Shown here: positions 26,764-32,952 of the stretch, one piece after another | Position numbering within the stretch: position 1 is the first letter of the stretch | Layout: each line of letters starts with the position of its first letter | DNA from: a virus | IMG/VR virus record: IMGVR_UViG_3300022746_000184 | Coordinates: 1-34,832 of that record | DNA length: 34,832 nucleotides | Direction: 5' to 3' (one strand) | Position numbers and translations under genes: made by a program | The notes under the pieces: generated by a model | Seen by the model: the letters and a program-made list of their open reading frames with translations, nothing else | The model's database searches: none | Told to the model about the DNA's origin: nothing

Positions 26764-26764
26764 T
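26736..26764 (+). promoter_or_regulatory. tRNA-cluster promoter
   Basis: TTGCCC (26736-26741), 17 bases, TGGTATAAT with the hexamer at 26759-26764. The start is expected about four bases before tRNA-Asn, which fits a stable-RNA promoter reading into the structured region and following tRNAs. Confidence 0.72.
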
Positions 26765-26774
26765 TTAATAACCT

Positions 26775-26845
26775 TGCCCTATAGTTAAAAGGCATAACGA
26801 GCGACTGTTAATCGCTGATTCTTGGTTCGAGTCCAGGTGGGGCAG
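26775..26845 (+). tRNA. tRNA-Asn (GTT)
   Basis: Acceptor TGCCCTA/TGGGGCA, anticodon stem AGCGA/TCGCT with loop CTGTTAA (anticodon GTT), T arm CTTGG TTCGAGT CCAGG, discriminator G. No encoded CCA. Confidence 0.9.
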
Positions 26846-27292
26846 CAATAGGGTGACTCCTATAGGTGTCGCTACAAACCATATTGTGGCTAGTTGTTAG
26901 TACTAACGAAAAACTAACAAGGCGTACCAAAGCCTGACCCCTTGTGTGGGGATTGGTGCTGTTACTCGCAGGTAGTTAGGTAAAGAGTCAGTGATGGATT
27001 ATCTAGTCAATAATCGCATCACACATTGGAAATAAGTGTTACGGTAGCACGGTGGTCTCCAAAACCATTAGCCTGGGTTCGACTCCCAGATTTCCTGCAA
27101 ACAGATCGGTGACGGCTGGTCTGGAGAATGGCTGAACGAAGTTCCTTGTCTAGATGGGACGAGAAAGGCACATGGCTGGGATTAGCGTCCCTGCTCTTAG
27201 CGGAGCAAGGTTATGGTAGGACTAAGGCGGTACTCTAATGGTGTATCTAGACTTCTCCTTGGTGGTAATAGACAATCCACCTTCTCATATTT
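26846..27292 (+). ncRNA. Candidate structured noncoding RNA around tRNA-Trp
   Basis: No ORF fits these two stretches (26846-27026 and 27098-27292), which flank tRNA-Trp. They are visibly more GC-rich than the phage average. Hairpins by eye in the first part: ATAGG/CCTAT (26848/26859), GCTACAA/TTGTGGC (26871/26884), TTGTTAGT/ACTAACAA (26894/26913), CCCC/GGGG (26938/26948), and a 12-bp stem with one bulge and seven-base loop CTAGTCA (26991-27022). The second part nests GGAGAA(27123)/TTCTCC(27253) outside GTCTAGAT(27148)/ATCTAGAC(27245), enclosing GGGACG/CGTCCC and TGCTC/GAGCA stems. Phage RNAs placed among tRNAs (GOLLD, ROOL) are a loose analogy in setting, not a sequence match. Could instead be two RNAs or processed tRNA leaders. 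Confidence 0.5.
27027..27097 (+). tRNA. tRNA-Trp (CCA), slightly degenerate
   Basis: D stem GTGT/GCAC, anticodon stem GTGGT/ACCAT with loop CTCCAAA (anticodon CCA), perfect T arm CTGGG TTCGACT CCCAG, discriminator G. The acceptor has six good pairs (GGAAAT/ATTTCC) but the first pair would be T-T, and position 8 is A rather than T. It may still function; the ends are uncertain by one base. Confidence 0.8.
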
Positions 27293-27363
27293 GCGAATAT
27301 AGTTTAGTGGTAAAACTTCTGCCTTCCAAGCAGATAATGGGAGTTCGATTCTCCCTATTCGCT
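27293..27363 (+). tRNA. tRNA-Gly (TCC)
   Basis: Acceptor GCGAATA/TATTCGC, anticodon stem TCTGC/GCAGA with loop CTTCCAA (TCC), T arm GGGAG TTCGATT CTCCC, discriminator T. A longer ORF from 27238 runs through this gene and its upstream part is not coding. Confidence 0.92.
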
Positions 27364-27381
27364 CAAATAGAAAAGGTAGTC

Positions 27382-28119
27382 ATGAAAGAACAAATAACTG
27401 TTAATTATATTAATGGAATAGAGAACAAAATGTTTGAAATAGTTCCATTAACTATGCAAAGAGAGTGGATGCATAAAAGTTTAAATAAGTTTGCTTATAA
27501 ATGTCTACCACTAGGAATTGCAAATCAGTATGGCTGGGTAGTCCTATCACCAGTTGATTTTTCTGTATCTTGGTATGGAGGAACTAAGCCAATAGATGTT
27601 GAAGTATTTTCAGAAGATGAACGTTTTAGAAAAGATATTTTTGGAGGTCACTTTGGAGAGTCTACCTTTACGGTTATTCCAGATTTTATCTTGCAAACAC
27701 CAGAGGGATATTCTACGTACATTCGTGGCATTCCAAATTATGAAAATAAATTCTTAAAACCACTAGATGCCATTGTAGAAACAGATTGGTTACCATTTAC
27801 TTTTACCTATAATTTTAAGTTTGTTGAGCCTGGAACTGTTGATTTCAAAAAAGGAGATCCTCTATTTTGCTTCTTTCCAATTGAAAGAAATACTGTAGAA
27901 AACTTTTCAATATTTGAACAAAATTTGGTAGACAATAAAATATTGTTTAATGATTTTAATGAATATGCAAAATCAAGACATGACTTTAACAAAAAGCGTC
28001 CAGTTGCAGGAGAAGTTCAAAAATTCTATATTAATGGACGTGGACCAAATAAAATATATTCTATAAAAAATCACATAAAACGCTTGTTTTTTAAAGAAGT
28101 AACTGATAGAATAGAATAA
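27382..28119 (+). CDS. DUF6065-like protein between tRNAs
   Basis: 245 residues from the ATG at 27382, with AAAAGG upstream; the frame extends to 27238 but that part is tRNA-Gly. The segment FAYKCLPLGIANQYGW (37-52), then VDFSVSWYGG, resembles the DUF6065 family as I recall it. A later part has IRGIPNYENKFLKPLDAIVETDW, and PFTFTYNFKFVEPG followed by KKGDPLFCFFPIERNTVE. The beta-rich pattern could be a cupin-like or jelly-roll fold. The function is unknown. It sits alone between tRNA-Gly and tRNA-Asp, so it may have arrived together with tRNAs. Confidence 0.7.
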   Translation: MKEQITVNYINGIENKMFEIVPLTMQREWMHKSLNKFAYKCLPLGIANQYGWVVLSPVDFSVSWYGGTKPIDVEVFSEDERFRKDIFGGHFGESTFTVIPDFILQTPEGYSTYIRGIPNYENKFLKPLDAIVETDWLPFTFTYNFKFVEPGTVDFKKGDPLFCFFPIERNTVENFSIFEQNLVDNKILFNDFNEYAKSRHDFNKKRPVAGEVQKFYINGRGPNKIYSIKNHIKRLFFKEVTDRIE

Positions 28120-28126
28120 TCAATAA

Positions 28127-28200
28127 GGTCTCATAGTTCAGTTGGTTAGAACGCCACCCTGTCACGGTGGAGGTCAGGGGTTCAAGTCCCCTTGGGATCG
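28127..28200 (+). tRNA. tRNA-Asp (GTC)
   Basis: Acceptor GGTCTCA/TGGGATC (two G-T pairs), anticodon stem CCACC/GGTGG with loop CTGTCAC (GTC), T arm GGGG TTCAAGT CCCC, discriminator G. Confidence 0.92.
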
Positions 28201-28204
28201 CTCA

Positions 28205-28278
28205 GGGAAATTAGTTCAGCGGATTAGAACGTTTGTCTACGGAACAAAAGGTCACAGGTTCGAATCCTGTATTTCCCA
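28205..28278 (+). tRNA. tRNA-Arg (ACG)
   Basis: Acceptor GGGAAAT/ATTTCCC, anticodon stem TTTGT/ACAAA with loop CTACGGA (ACG), T arm ACAGG TTCGAAT CCTGT, discriminator A. The A34 would need host TadA to become inosine and read CGN codons. Confidence 0.92.
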
Positions 28279-28296
28279 CAATAATTAAATAAACTT

Positions 28297-28384
28297 GGAA
28301 GATTGCCAGAGTGGACTAATGGAATAGTCTTGAAAACTATCAGGTGTAACAGCCTCAAGGGTTCGAATCCCTTATCTTCCTCCA
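28297..28384 (+). tRNA. tRNA-Ser (TGA)
   Basis: Acceptor GGAAGAT/ATCTTCC, anticodon stem ATAGT/ACTAT with loop CTTGAAA (TGA), long variable arm, T arm AAGGG TTCGAAT CCCTT. TCCA follows the acceptor, so CCA appears encoded; the discriminator T is unusual for Ser (usually G). Confidence 0.88.
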
Positions 28385-28385
28385 T

Positions 28386-28467
28386 TGGGGTACGCCGAAG
28401 TTGGAGATTCGGGGCGGTCTGTAAAACCGTTGCTAATGCTTAGTCAGTTCGAATCTGACTACCCCAA
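28386..28467 (+). tRNA. tRNA-Tyr (GTA)
   Basis: Acceptor TGGGGTA/TACCCCA, anticodon stem GCGGT/ACCGT with loop CTGTAAA (GTA), long variable arm, T arm GTCAG TTCGAAT CTGAC, discriminator A. Confidence 0.9.
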
Positions 28468-28472
28468 CAGTT

Positions 28473-28560
28473 GGAAATATGGCTGAGAGGCTTAAGGCAA
28501 GGGTTTGCTAAACCCTCGTAGGTAAAACTACCACAGGTTCGAATCCTGTTATTTCCGCCA
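28473..28560 (+). tRNA. tRNA-Ser (GCT)
   Basis: Acceptor GGAAATA/TATTTCC, anticodon stem AGGGT/ACCCT with loop TTGCTAA (GCT), long variable arm (GTAGG/CTACC), T arm ACAGG TTCGAAT CCTGT, discriminator G, CCA encoded. Confidence 0.92.
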
Positions 28561-28561
28561 T

Positions 28562-28633
28562 TTCCCTTTAGTGTAATTGGCAACACTTCAGTTTTTGGCA
28601 CTGACATTCTAGGTTCGAATCCTGGAGGGGAAG
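28562..28633 (+). tRNA. tRNA-Gln (TTG)
   Basis: Acceptor TTCCCTT/AGGGGAA, anticodon stem TCAGT/ACTGA with loop TTTTGGC (TTG), T arm CTAGG TTCGAAT CCTGG, discriminator G. Confidence 0.9.
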
Positions 28634-28643
28634 CAAGAGATAA

Positions 28644-28651
28644 GGTATAAT
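28644..28651 (+). promoter_or_regulatory. -10 element, leaderless HNH gene
   Basis: GGTATAAT with the hexamer at 28646-28651 and exactly six bases before the ATG at 28658. No ribosome-binding site. Confidence 0.65.
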
Positions 28652-28657
28652 AAATAT

Positions 28658-29092
28658 ATGTCACAAGTAGCGGTATATAATCAAGGCGGTACTGAACTGT
28701 TAATGACAGTATCAGTAAAGAAGGCGTTGACTATGCTCCATCGGGGTGTTGCTAGTGTATTAACGCCTACAGAGAAATCTGTGGGCTCTTTTATTATCCC
28801 AAAGGCTGTTCAATTAGTCAAATACATTTATGCAAGATGGAAATATGAAAATCGCAAAAACCAGTATTCAAAGAATGCTGTTTTAAGAAGAGATAATCAT
28901 ATATGTGCATATTGCAAAAAGAAGGCTATGACTATTGATCATATTATTCCAAGATGCCAGGATGGTCCATCCACATGGCTAAATACTGTTGCTTCTTGTA
29001 GAGAATGTAATCTTAAAAAGGGCGGTAGAACACCAGAACAAGCCCATATGAAACTTTTAATTAAACCATATAAACCACTTGACGGTAGATAG
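28658..29092 (+). CDS. HNH endonuclease
   Basis: A 144-residue protein. The C-terminal HNH nuclease has CAYC (Cys88, Cys91), MTIDHIIPRCQDGP (Asp-His of the first HNH His), WLNTVASC and CRECNLKKGG (second Cys pair and final Asn/Lys). A zinc-stabilised McrA-like HNH is clear. The N-terminal 55 residues (VAVYNQGGTELLMTVSVKKAL and on) probably bind DNA or form a beta domain. Possible roles are homing-type enzyme within the tRNA region or a packaging-associated nick enzyme. It sits between tRNA-Gln and tRNA-Thr with its own leaderless start, typical of a mobile or free-standing endonuclease. Confidence 0.88.
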   Translation: MSQVAVYNQGGTELLMTVSVKKALTMLHRGVASVLTPTEKSVGSFIIPKAVQLVKYIYARWKYENRKNQYSKNAVLRRDNHICAYCKKKAMTIDHIIPRCQDGPSTWLNTVASCRECNLKKGGRTPEQAHMKLLIKPYKPLDGR

Positions 29093-29107
29093 TGGTAATG
29101 CTATAAT
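29079..29107 (+). promoter_or_regulatory. Promoter for tRNA-Thr
   Basis: TTGACG (29079-29084), 17-base spacer, TATAAT (29102-29107). Start near 29114, three bases before tRNA-Thr. The -35 lies in the last codons of the HNH gene. Confidence 0.82.
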
Positions 29108-29116
29108 TAAATATAT

Positions 29117-29188
29117 GCCTCTATAGCACAGTGGTTAGTGCACCTGTCTTGTAAACAGGAAACCCCAGTTCGATTCTGGGTAGGGGCT
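29117..29188 (+). tRNA. tRNA-Thr (TGT)
   Basis: Acceptor GCCTCTA/TAGGGGC, anticodon stem CCTGT/ACAGG with loop CTTGTAA (TGT), T arm CCCAG TTCGATT CTGGG, discriminator T. It stands apart from the others, with its own promoter. Confidence 0.92.
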
Positions 29189-29226
29189 CTTAAGGTCATT
29201 CACAGAGTACGGATGATAATATTAAT

Positions 29227-29243
29227 TGTAGATTAAATCTACA
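29227..29243 (+). promoter_or_regulatory. 5' leader hairpin before M23 gene
   Basis: TGTAGAT-TAA-ATCTACA is a perfect seven-base inverted repeat that ends one base before AGGAGG. A GATAAT box at 29215-29220 would start transcription at its first base. It may stabilise the mRNA 5' end or tune access to the ribosome site. Confidence 0.5.
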
Positions 29244-29254
29244 TAGGAGGAAAA

Positions 29255-29698
29255 ATGTCAGTATCATATAAAGAGCCATTTGACAAAAAGTTGCGTGGCG
29301 ATGAATTTGGAAATCTAGCACCATACCGTAATGGCAATCCACACCGTGGTCAGGATTGGCACCCAGCCGAAAATACAATCATCCCATCGATGGCTGATGG
29401 AATCATCTCCCAGATATTCTGGTCTGATGTATTGGGTAATATTGTTGAAATTAAGCATGAGGATGGGATATATCTTCAGTATGCTCACCTTGCAAAGAAA
29501 CCAGGAAGCATTAAGGCAGGAGACGCTGTGAAGCAGGGTCAACCTATTGGTCGCACTGGTGGTGGACCAAACACGCCTAGCGGATCCGCAAGTACGGGAA
29601 GTCACCTTCATGTCAGTGCTTCTAAGAAGAAGAATGCACATGTTGCACCATATAAGGATCTAATTAATCCACTTACACTACTACCGAAGGCTGCATAA
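29255..29698 (+). CDS. M23 endopeptidase, endolysin candidate
   Basis: A 147-residue LytM/M23 zinc peptidase. Zn ligands are visible: His30 and Asp34 in HRGQDWH, and His119 in GSHLHV, with the catalytic His117; LQYAHLA (His78) is the other conserved segment. It would cleave peptide cross-links in host peptidoglycan. No signal peptide or cell-wall binding domain is present, so it would rely on the holin at 26283 for release. It is short for an endolysin but enough for the fold. AGGAGGA precedes the ATG, and the stop overlaps the next start (TAATG). Confidence 0.85.
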   Translation: MSVSYKEPFDKKLRGDEFGNLAPYRNGNPHRGQDWHPAENTIIPSMADGIISQIFWSDVLGNIVEIKHEDGIYLQYAHLAKKPGSIKAGDAVKQGQPIGRTGGGPNTPSGSASTGSHLHVSASKKKNAHVAPYKDLINPLTLLPKAA

Positions 29699-29874
29699 TG
29701 CCAACATACCAATATACTTGTCGTGAATGCGAAACCAACATATCAGAAGTAAGATCAATCACAGAGCCAGAACCGACACACATGTGTGAAAAATGTGGCA
29801 ACAGAATGACCAAAATATATTCAGTTGGGGCAATAACTTTTAATGGCAGCGGATTTTATAGCAAGGATAAGTAG
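29698..29874 (+). CDS. FmdB-type zinc-ribbon protein
   Basis: A 58-residue protein starting MPTYQYTCRECE, with a second CEKC (Cys30, Cys33). The layout CxxC at the N-terminus, CxxC at about 30, then a short basic tail is the FmdB/zinc-ribbon-8 pattern. ITFNGSGFYSKD at the C-terminus is also typical. Such proteins are frequent in actinobacterial and phage genomes; function is poorly known. It overlaps the endopeptidase stop by one base. Confidence 0.82.
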   Translation: MPTYQYTCRECETNISEVRSITEPEPTHMCEKCGNRMTKIYSVGAITFNGSGFYSKDK

Positions 29875-30111
29875 TTGGTAGAAGAGGCAGTAGTTCAATG
29901 GACCCTGACCGCAGCGGATCGTTGTGACTCAGGGTCTTGTGGTGCACAGGCATATGTTCTTGTTAAAGGAGTATCTGGAGAACTTATGTTCTGTGCCCAC
30001 CATTATAATAAGATTATGGACTCATCATCAGGGTATGAAAAGATGATGGCATTTGCATATGAAGTAACAGACGAACGTGAACGTCTAGAAGAGAATAGGA
30101 CTAAAGAATAG
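29875..30111 (+). CDS. DUF7455-like small zinc protein
   Basis: A 78-residue protein starting at TTG directly after the previous stop, with AAGGATAAG as ribosome site. LTAADRCDSGSCGAQAYVLV, then LMFCAHHYNKIM (Cys17, Cys22, Cys40, His42 and His43) is the pattern of an actinobacterial small protein that I recall as DUF7455 (DRCDxCGAQAYV...LLFCAHH). Two residues are inserted between the first cysteines compared with that pattern. It probably binds one zinc; the role is unknown. It is a useful host marker for Actinobacteria. Confidence 0.72.
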   Translation: MVEEAVVQWTLTAADRCDSGSCGAQAYVLVKGVSGELMFCAHHYNKIMDSSSGYEKMMAFAYEVTDERERLEENRTKE

Positions 30112-31220
30112 TGTCTATTTTTAATAAAAAGAATATAGATAAATATAATCTTAGATTTACTAAAGATCAACGCAACATCTCTTTTGTACTAGAAAGTCAA
30201 CTTGGCTTAGGATCTCCAGATTTTATGCCATATTATAAAGGCACTTACACATTAAGAAAAACACAAGACGCACTTGATGAAACTAAAAGTAATTTTTTGT
30301 TCACTAAAGAGAATATCCTTGAAGGATTTTTTGAAACAAAAGACCTAAAGGTATTAGACCTAATGTCACCATCTCATAAGGTATATAAAAAGTTTACCTC
30401 AAGTATATATCATATGTTTGCAGATGATATATCAGAAGTAATATCGGCAATTGAGATATATCCAAAATCACAATATATTTTAGATGTTACAGATATCAGA
30501 CCAAGCCTAGATTTACCAGAATGGGATTTCTTTAAAGAGTTTTTAACTACACTTGGAGATAAGAATATAGACTATATGTTAGTAGATTTATTTCACATGG
30601 ATCTTGTATATATAAATAATGTATCATTGTGTATTTTTCCATTTCAATCTGGGATAAAAGCAGACAATCTTTTTAATTTTTTCAATTACTGTGTAACTGA
30701 TACTGATGTAAAACCATACAGAAAAGTATATTTAAGCAGAAAAAAGGTAATAAAAGAGAGCACGATATATGAAAAATTGGTATATAAGTCGGATACAAGG
30801 ATAGACTCACACGAAGAAATAGAAGATCTGTTTTTAAGTCATGGATTTGAAGTTGTTTATCCAGAAGATTTTGGAAATTTTAGGGAACAGGTAAATTTTT
30901 TTTATTCTGTAAAGACTTTGGCATCCATTACAAGTTCTGGCTTAGTCAATGCTTGTTTTATGCAGGATAATGGAAATGTTATTGAGATAGTCACTCCATT
31001 AGTTGCAGCACATCCGTTAATGACTAAAAAATACTTGGAAGAAAATGATTATGGATCTAATATGAATATTGTAACTGAAATGCATTCCTTCTACCATGAT
31101 CTGGCTACATTAAAAAATCATTTGTTTATAGGTATTCCAAATCTATTGAGAAAAACGAGTGAAATAAAAAAATATATTTCAAATAATAAAATACTAGAAA
31201 GTATCCTTAATAATGAATAA
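30111..31220 (+). CDS. GT61-like glycosyltransferase (first copy)
   Basis: 369 residues from a GTG that overlaps the previous TAG. The C-terminal half carries KVYLSRKKV (about 202), GFEVVYPEDF (about 244), REQVNFFYSVKTLASITSSGL (about 258-278) and VIEIVTP, the order seen in GT61/DUF563 glycosyltransferases. It probably transfers a sugar onto a glycan, lipid or protein acceptor, but donor and acceptor are unknown. It begins a five-gene cassette with tight overlaps and no promoter of its own that I can see. The genes in it look more AT-rich than the replication genes, which suggests a separate origin. Confidence 0.7.
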   Translation: MSIFNKKNIDKYNLRFTKDQRNISFVLESQLGLGSPDFMPYYKGTYTLRKTQDALDETKSNFLFTKENILEGFFETKDLKVLDLMSPSHKVYKKFTSSIYHMFADDISEVISAIEIYPKSQYILDVTDIRPSLDLPEWDFFKEFLTTLGDKNIDYMLVDLFHMDLVYINNVSLCIFPFQSGIKADNLFNFFNYCVTDTDVKPYRKVYLSRKKVIKESTIYEKLVYKSDTRIDSHEEIEDLFLSHGFEVVYPEDFGNFREQVNFFYSVKTLASITSSGLVNACFMQDNGNVIEIVTPLVAAHPLMTKKYLEENDYGSNMNIVTEMHSFYHDLATLKNHLFIGIPNLLRKTSEIKKYISNNKILESILNNE

Positions 31221-31836
31221 AGCAATAATTTTTGATTTAGATGGTGTATTAGTAGATAGTAAAGATATTCATTTTAATTCTTTAAATCTTGCCCTTGCAA
31301 ATATTAATGAAAAGTATGTAATATCTAGTGAAGAACAAGAATCTATTTATGAAGGAATGACAACAAAGTCTAAGTTAGATTTGCTTACACACTTAAAAGG
31401 TTTGCCAAAAGAGTTACATAAGTATGTTTGGCAACTAAAGCAAGAATATTCATCCGTAATGTTTGAAAATATTGAATCAGATTCAGAATTGATTGACATT
31501 TTTAAATATTTTCATAATGATGGATACAAGATTGGTGTTGCAAGCAACAGTATTAGACAGACTCTAACTAACTGCCTACATTCCCTGGGAATTTGGCGGT
31601 ACATAGATGTTTCTTTAAGTAATGAAGATGTTAATAATCCAAAACCAAATCCTGAGATATATAATAAATGCATGGCTATGCTAGATGTGGTTCCAAATAA
31701 TGCTATAATATTTGAAGATAGTAATATCGGAAAACAGGCTGCTAAAGATAGCGGTGCCCATCTCATTGAGGTTGAAAATAGAGATACTTTAACTATGAGA
31801 TTTGTTAACAATAAGGTTGTGAGTTATTTTGAATAA
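31213..31836 (+). CDS. HAD-family phosphatase / phosphomutase-like
   Basis: A 207-residue haloacid-dehalogenase fold enzyme. Motif I is FDLDGVLVDS with nucleophile Asp8 and acid/base Asp10. Motif II is VASNS, motif III the Lys in NPKPNPEIY, and motif IV is IFEDSNIGKQAA. The helical cap between motif I and II places it near beta-phosphoglucomutase and sugar-phosphate phosphatases. In this context it probably prepares or dephosphorylates a sugar phosphate for the nucleotidyltransferase that follows. It overlaps both neighbours by 8 bases. Confidence 0.85.
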   Translation: MNKAIIFDLDGVLVDSKDIHFNSLNLALANINEKYVISSEEQESIYEGMTTKSKLDLLTHLKGLPKELHKYVWQLKQEYSSVMFENIESDSELIDIFKYFHNDGYKIGVASNSIRQTLTNCLHSLGIWRYIDVSLSNEDVNNPKPNPEIYNKCMAMLDVVPNNAIIFEDSNIGKQAAKDSGAHLIEVENRDTLTMRFVNNKVVSYFE

Positions 31837-32554
31837 GAGGAATATAGTAATACCTATGGCTGGAATGGGTCAAAGGTTTGTAGATGCTGGATATACTGAC
31901 CCAAAGCCAATGATAGATGTTCTTGGTAAACCGATGGTATTTCAAGCAATAGATAGCATGGGGATTGATGGAGAATATACTTTTATAGGTCAAGATCCAC
32001 TATTTAATAATATGGATATCATAAATAAATTTGTTAGATTTAGAGAAAAGTCTGGTTTTATTGGTCTAAACTTTATCACAAGGGGTGCAACTGACACCGT
32101 TTTAAAGGCTATAGATCTTATTGATAATGATATACCATTAATAATTGTTAACTGTGACCAAATTGTAAAATGGAATCCAGACACTTTTATCAATCTTTTA
32201 AATGGTTCAGCAGATGGAGTTATTGCACTTTTTAAAAATTCAGACCCTAAGTGGTCATTTGCAGAACTTGATGCCAATGGTAATGTTATCAGGGTAGCAG
32301 AAAAAGATCCAATTAGCGATAATGCCAGTGTTGGTATTTACGGATGGAAAAGGGGATCTGATTTTGTAAAATACGCAAAGCAAATGATAGAAAAAGATAT
32401 TCGTGTAAATGGAGAATTTTATATTTGTCCAGTATACAATGAGGCAATTCAGGATGGAAAAACAATAGTCTCTATGTTTGTTGAAGAAATGCATGGCTTG
32501 GGAACACCAGAGGACTTAAGGACATACCTTGATCAAAATAGCACACAGGGGTAA
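31829..32554 (+). CDS. Sugar-nucleotidyltransferase-like
   Basis: A 241-residue nucleotidyltransferase starting at a TTG that overlaps the HAD gene. VIPMAGMGQRF (8-17) is the NTP-binding loop, DPKPMIDVLGKPM holds the key Lys26, and IVNCDQIV (Asp110) the metal-binding Asp. A second metal Asp is expected near the end. It would activate a sugar phosphate, or a related alcohol phosphate, with a nucleotide. It is shorter than most sugar-nucleotide pyrophosphorylases and lacks a C-terminal acyltransferase domain. Exact donor is unknown. Confidence 0.82.
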   Translation: MNKRNIVIPMAGMGQRFVDAGYTDPKPMIDVLGKPMVFQAIDSMGIDGEYTFIGQDPLFNNMDIINKFVRFREKSGFIGLNFITRGATDTVLKAIDLIDNDIPLIIVNCDQIVKWNPDTFINLLNGSADGVIALFKNSDPKWSFAELDANGNVIRVAEKDPISDNASVGIYGWKRGSDFVKYAKQMIEKDIRVNGEFYICPVYNEAIQDGKTIVSMFVEEMHGLGTPEDLRTYLDQNSTQG

Positions 32555-32951
32555 TACTAATGGTCCCAGTATTCATGAGAACCAATTATGGTATATTCAA
32601 AAAGCAATAGATAATGGTTATCATGCAGAGATTGATCTATGGCTAATTAATAATAAACTCTGGGCTGGACATGACTCTGCACAATATTTAGTAAATGTAG
32701 ATTTTTTGAGAGAAAACAAAATGCATCTATGGATTCATTGTAAGAATCTAGAGGCTCTAGAGTGGTGTACTGCTCACGGCAACGAATTTAATTTTTTCTG
32801 GCATGAAACAGATAAATATGCAATGACTAGTTATGGATTTATATGGACATATCCAGGAGAAAACGTTAGTCCATTTTCAGTAATTGTAGATTTACAAAAT
32901 TCTGGAAACAATAATTGTCATGGAATTTGTTCAGACTATTTTGGAGGATAA
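32529..32951 (+). CDS. GDPD-like phosphodiesterase domain, short
   Basis: A 140-residue protein from a TTG within the previous gene. AHRG (His5/Arg7 region), HENQ (Glu17), AEIDLW (Glu34, Asp36) and AGHD (His48) match the glycerophosphodiester phosphodiesterase active site order. At 140 residues it is much shorter than a complete GDPD (about 230-250), so either a minimal version or a shortened domain. In the cassette it may act on a phosphodiester-linked glycan or polyol phosphate. It ends one base before the next ATG, with GGAGG between. Confidence 0.68.
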   Translation: MIKIAHRGNTNGPSIHENQLWYIQKAIDNGYHAEIDLWLINNKLWAGHDSAQYLVNVDFLRENKMHLWIHCKNLEALEWCTAHGNEFNFFWHETDKYAMTSYGFIWTYPGENVSPFSVIVDLQNSGNNNCHGICSDYFGG

Positions 32952-32952
32952 T

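Noticed and set aside
26846-27292. tmRNA or group I intron
   Set aside because: No tRNA-Ala-like ends with a tag ORF, and no recognisable group I core; the flanking tRNAs are intact on their own.
27238-27381. Upstream extension of the 27382 gene
   Set aside because: It passes through tRNA-Gly, and an ATG with a ribosome site stands after the tRNA.
28440-28664. Minus-strand ORF with PPGFEPRM-like sequence
   Set aside because: It is the antisense of tRNA genes. Proteins of this kind are well-known false translations of tRNA clusters.
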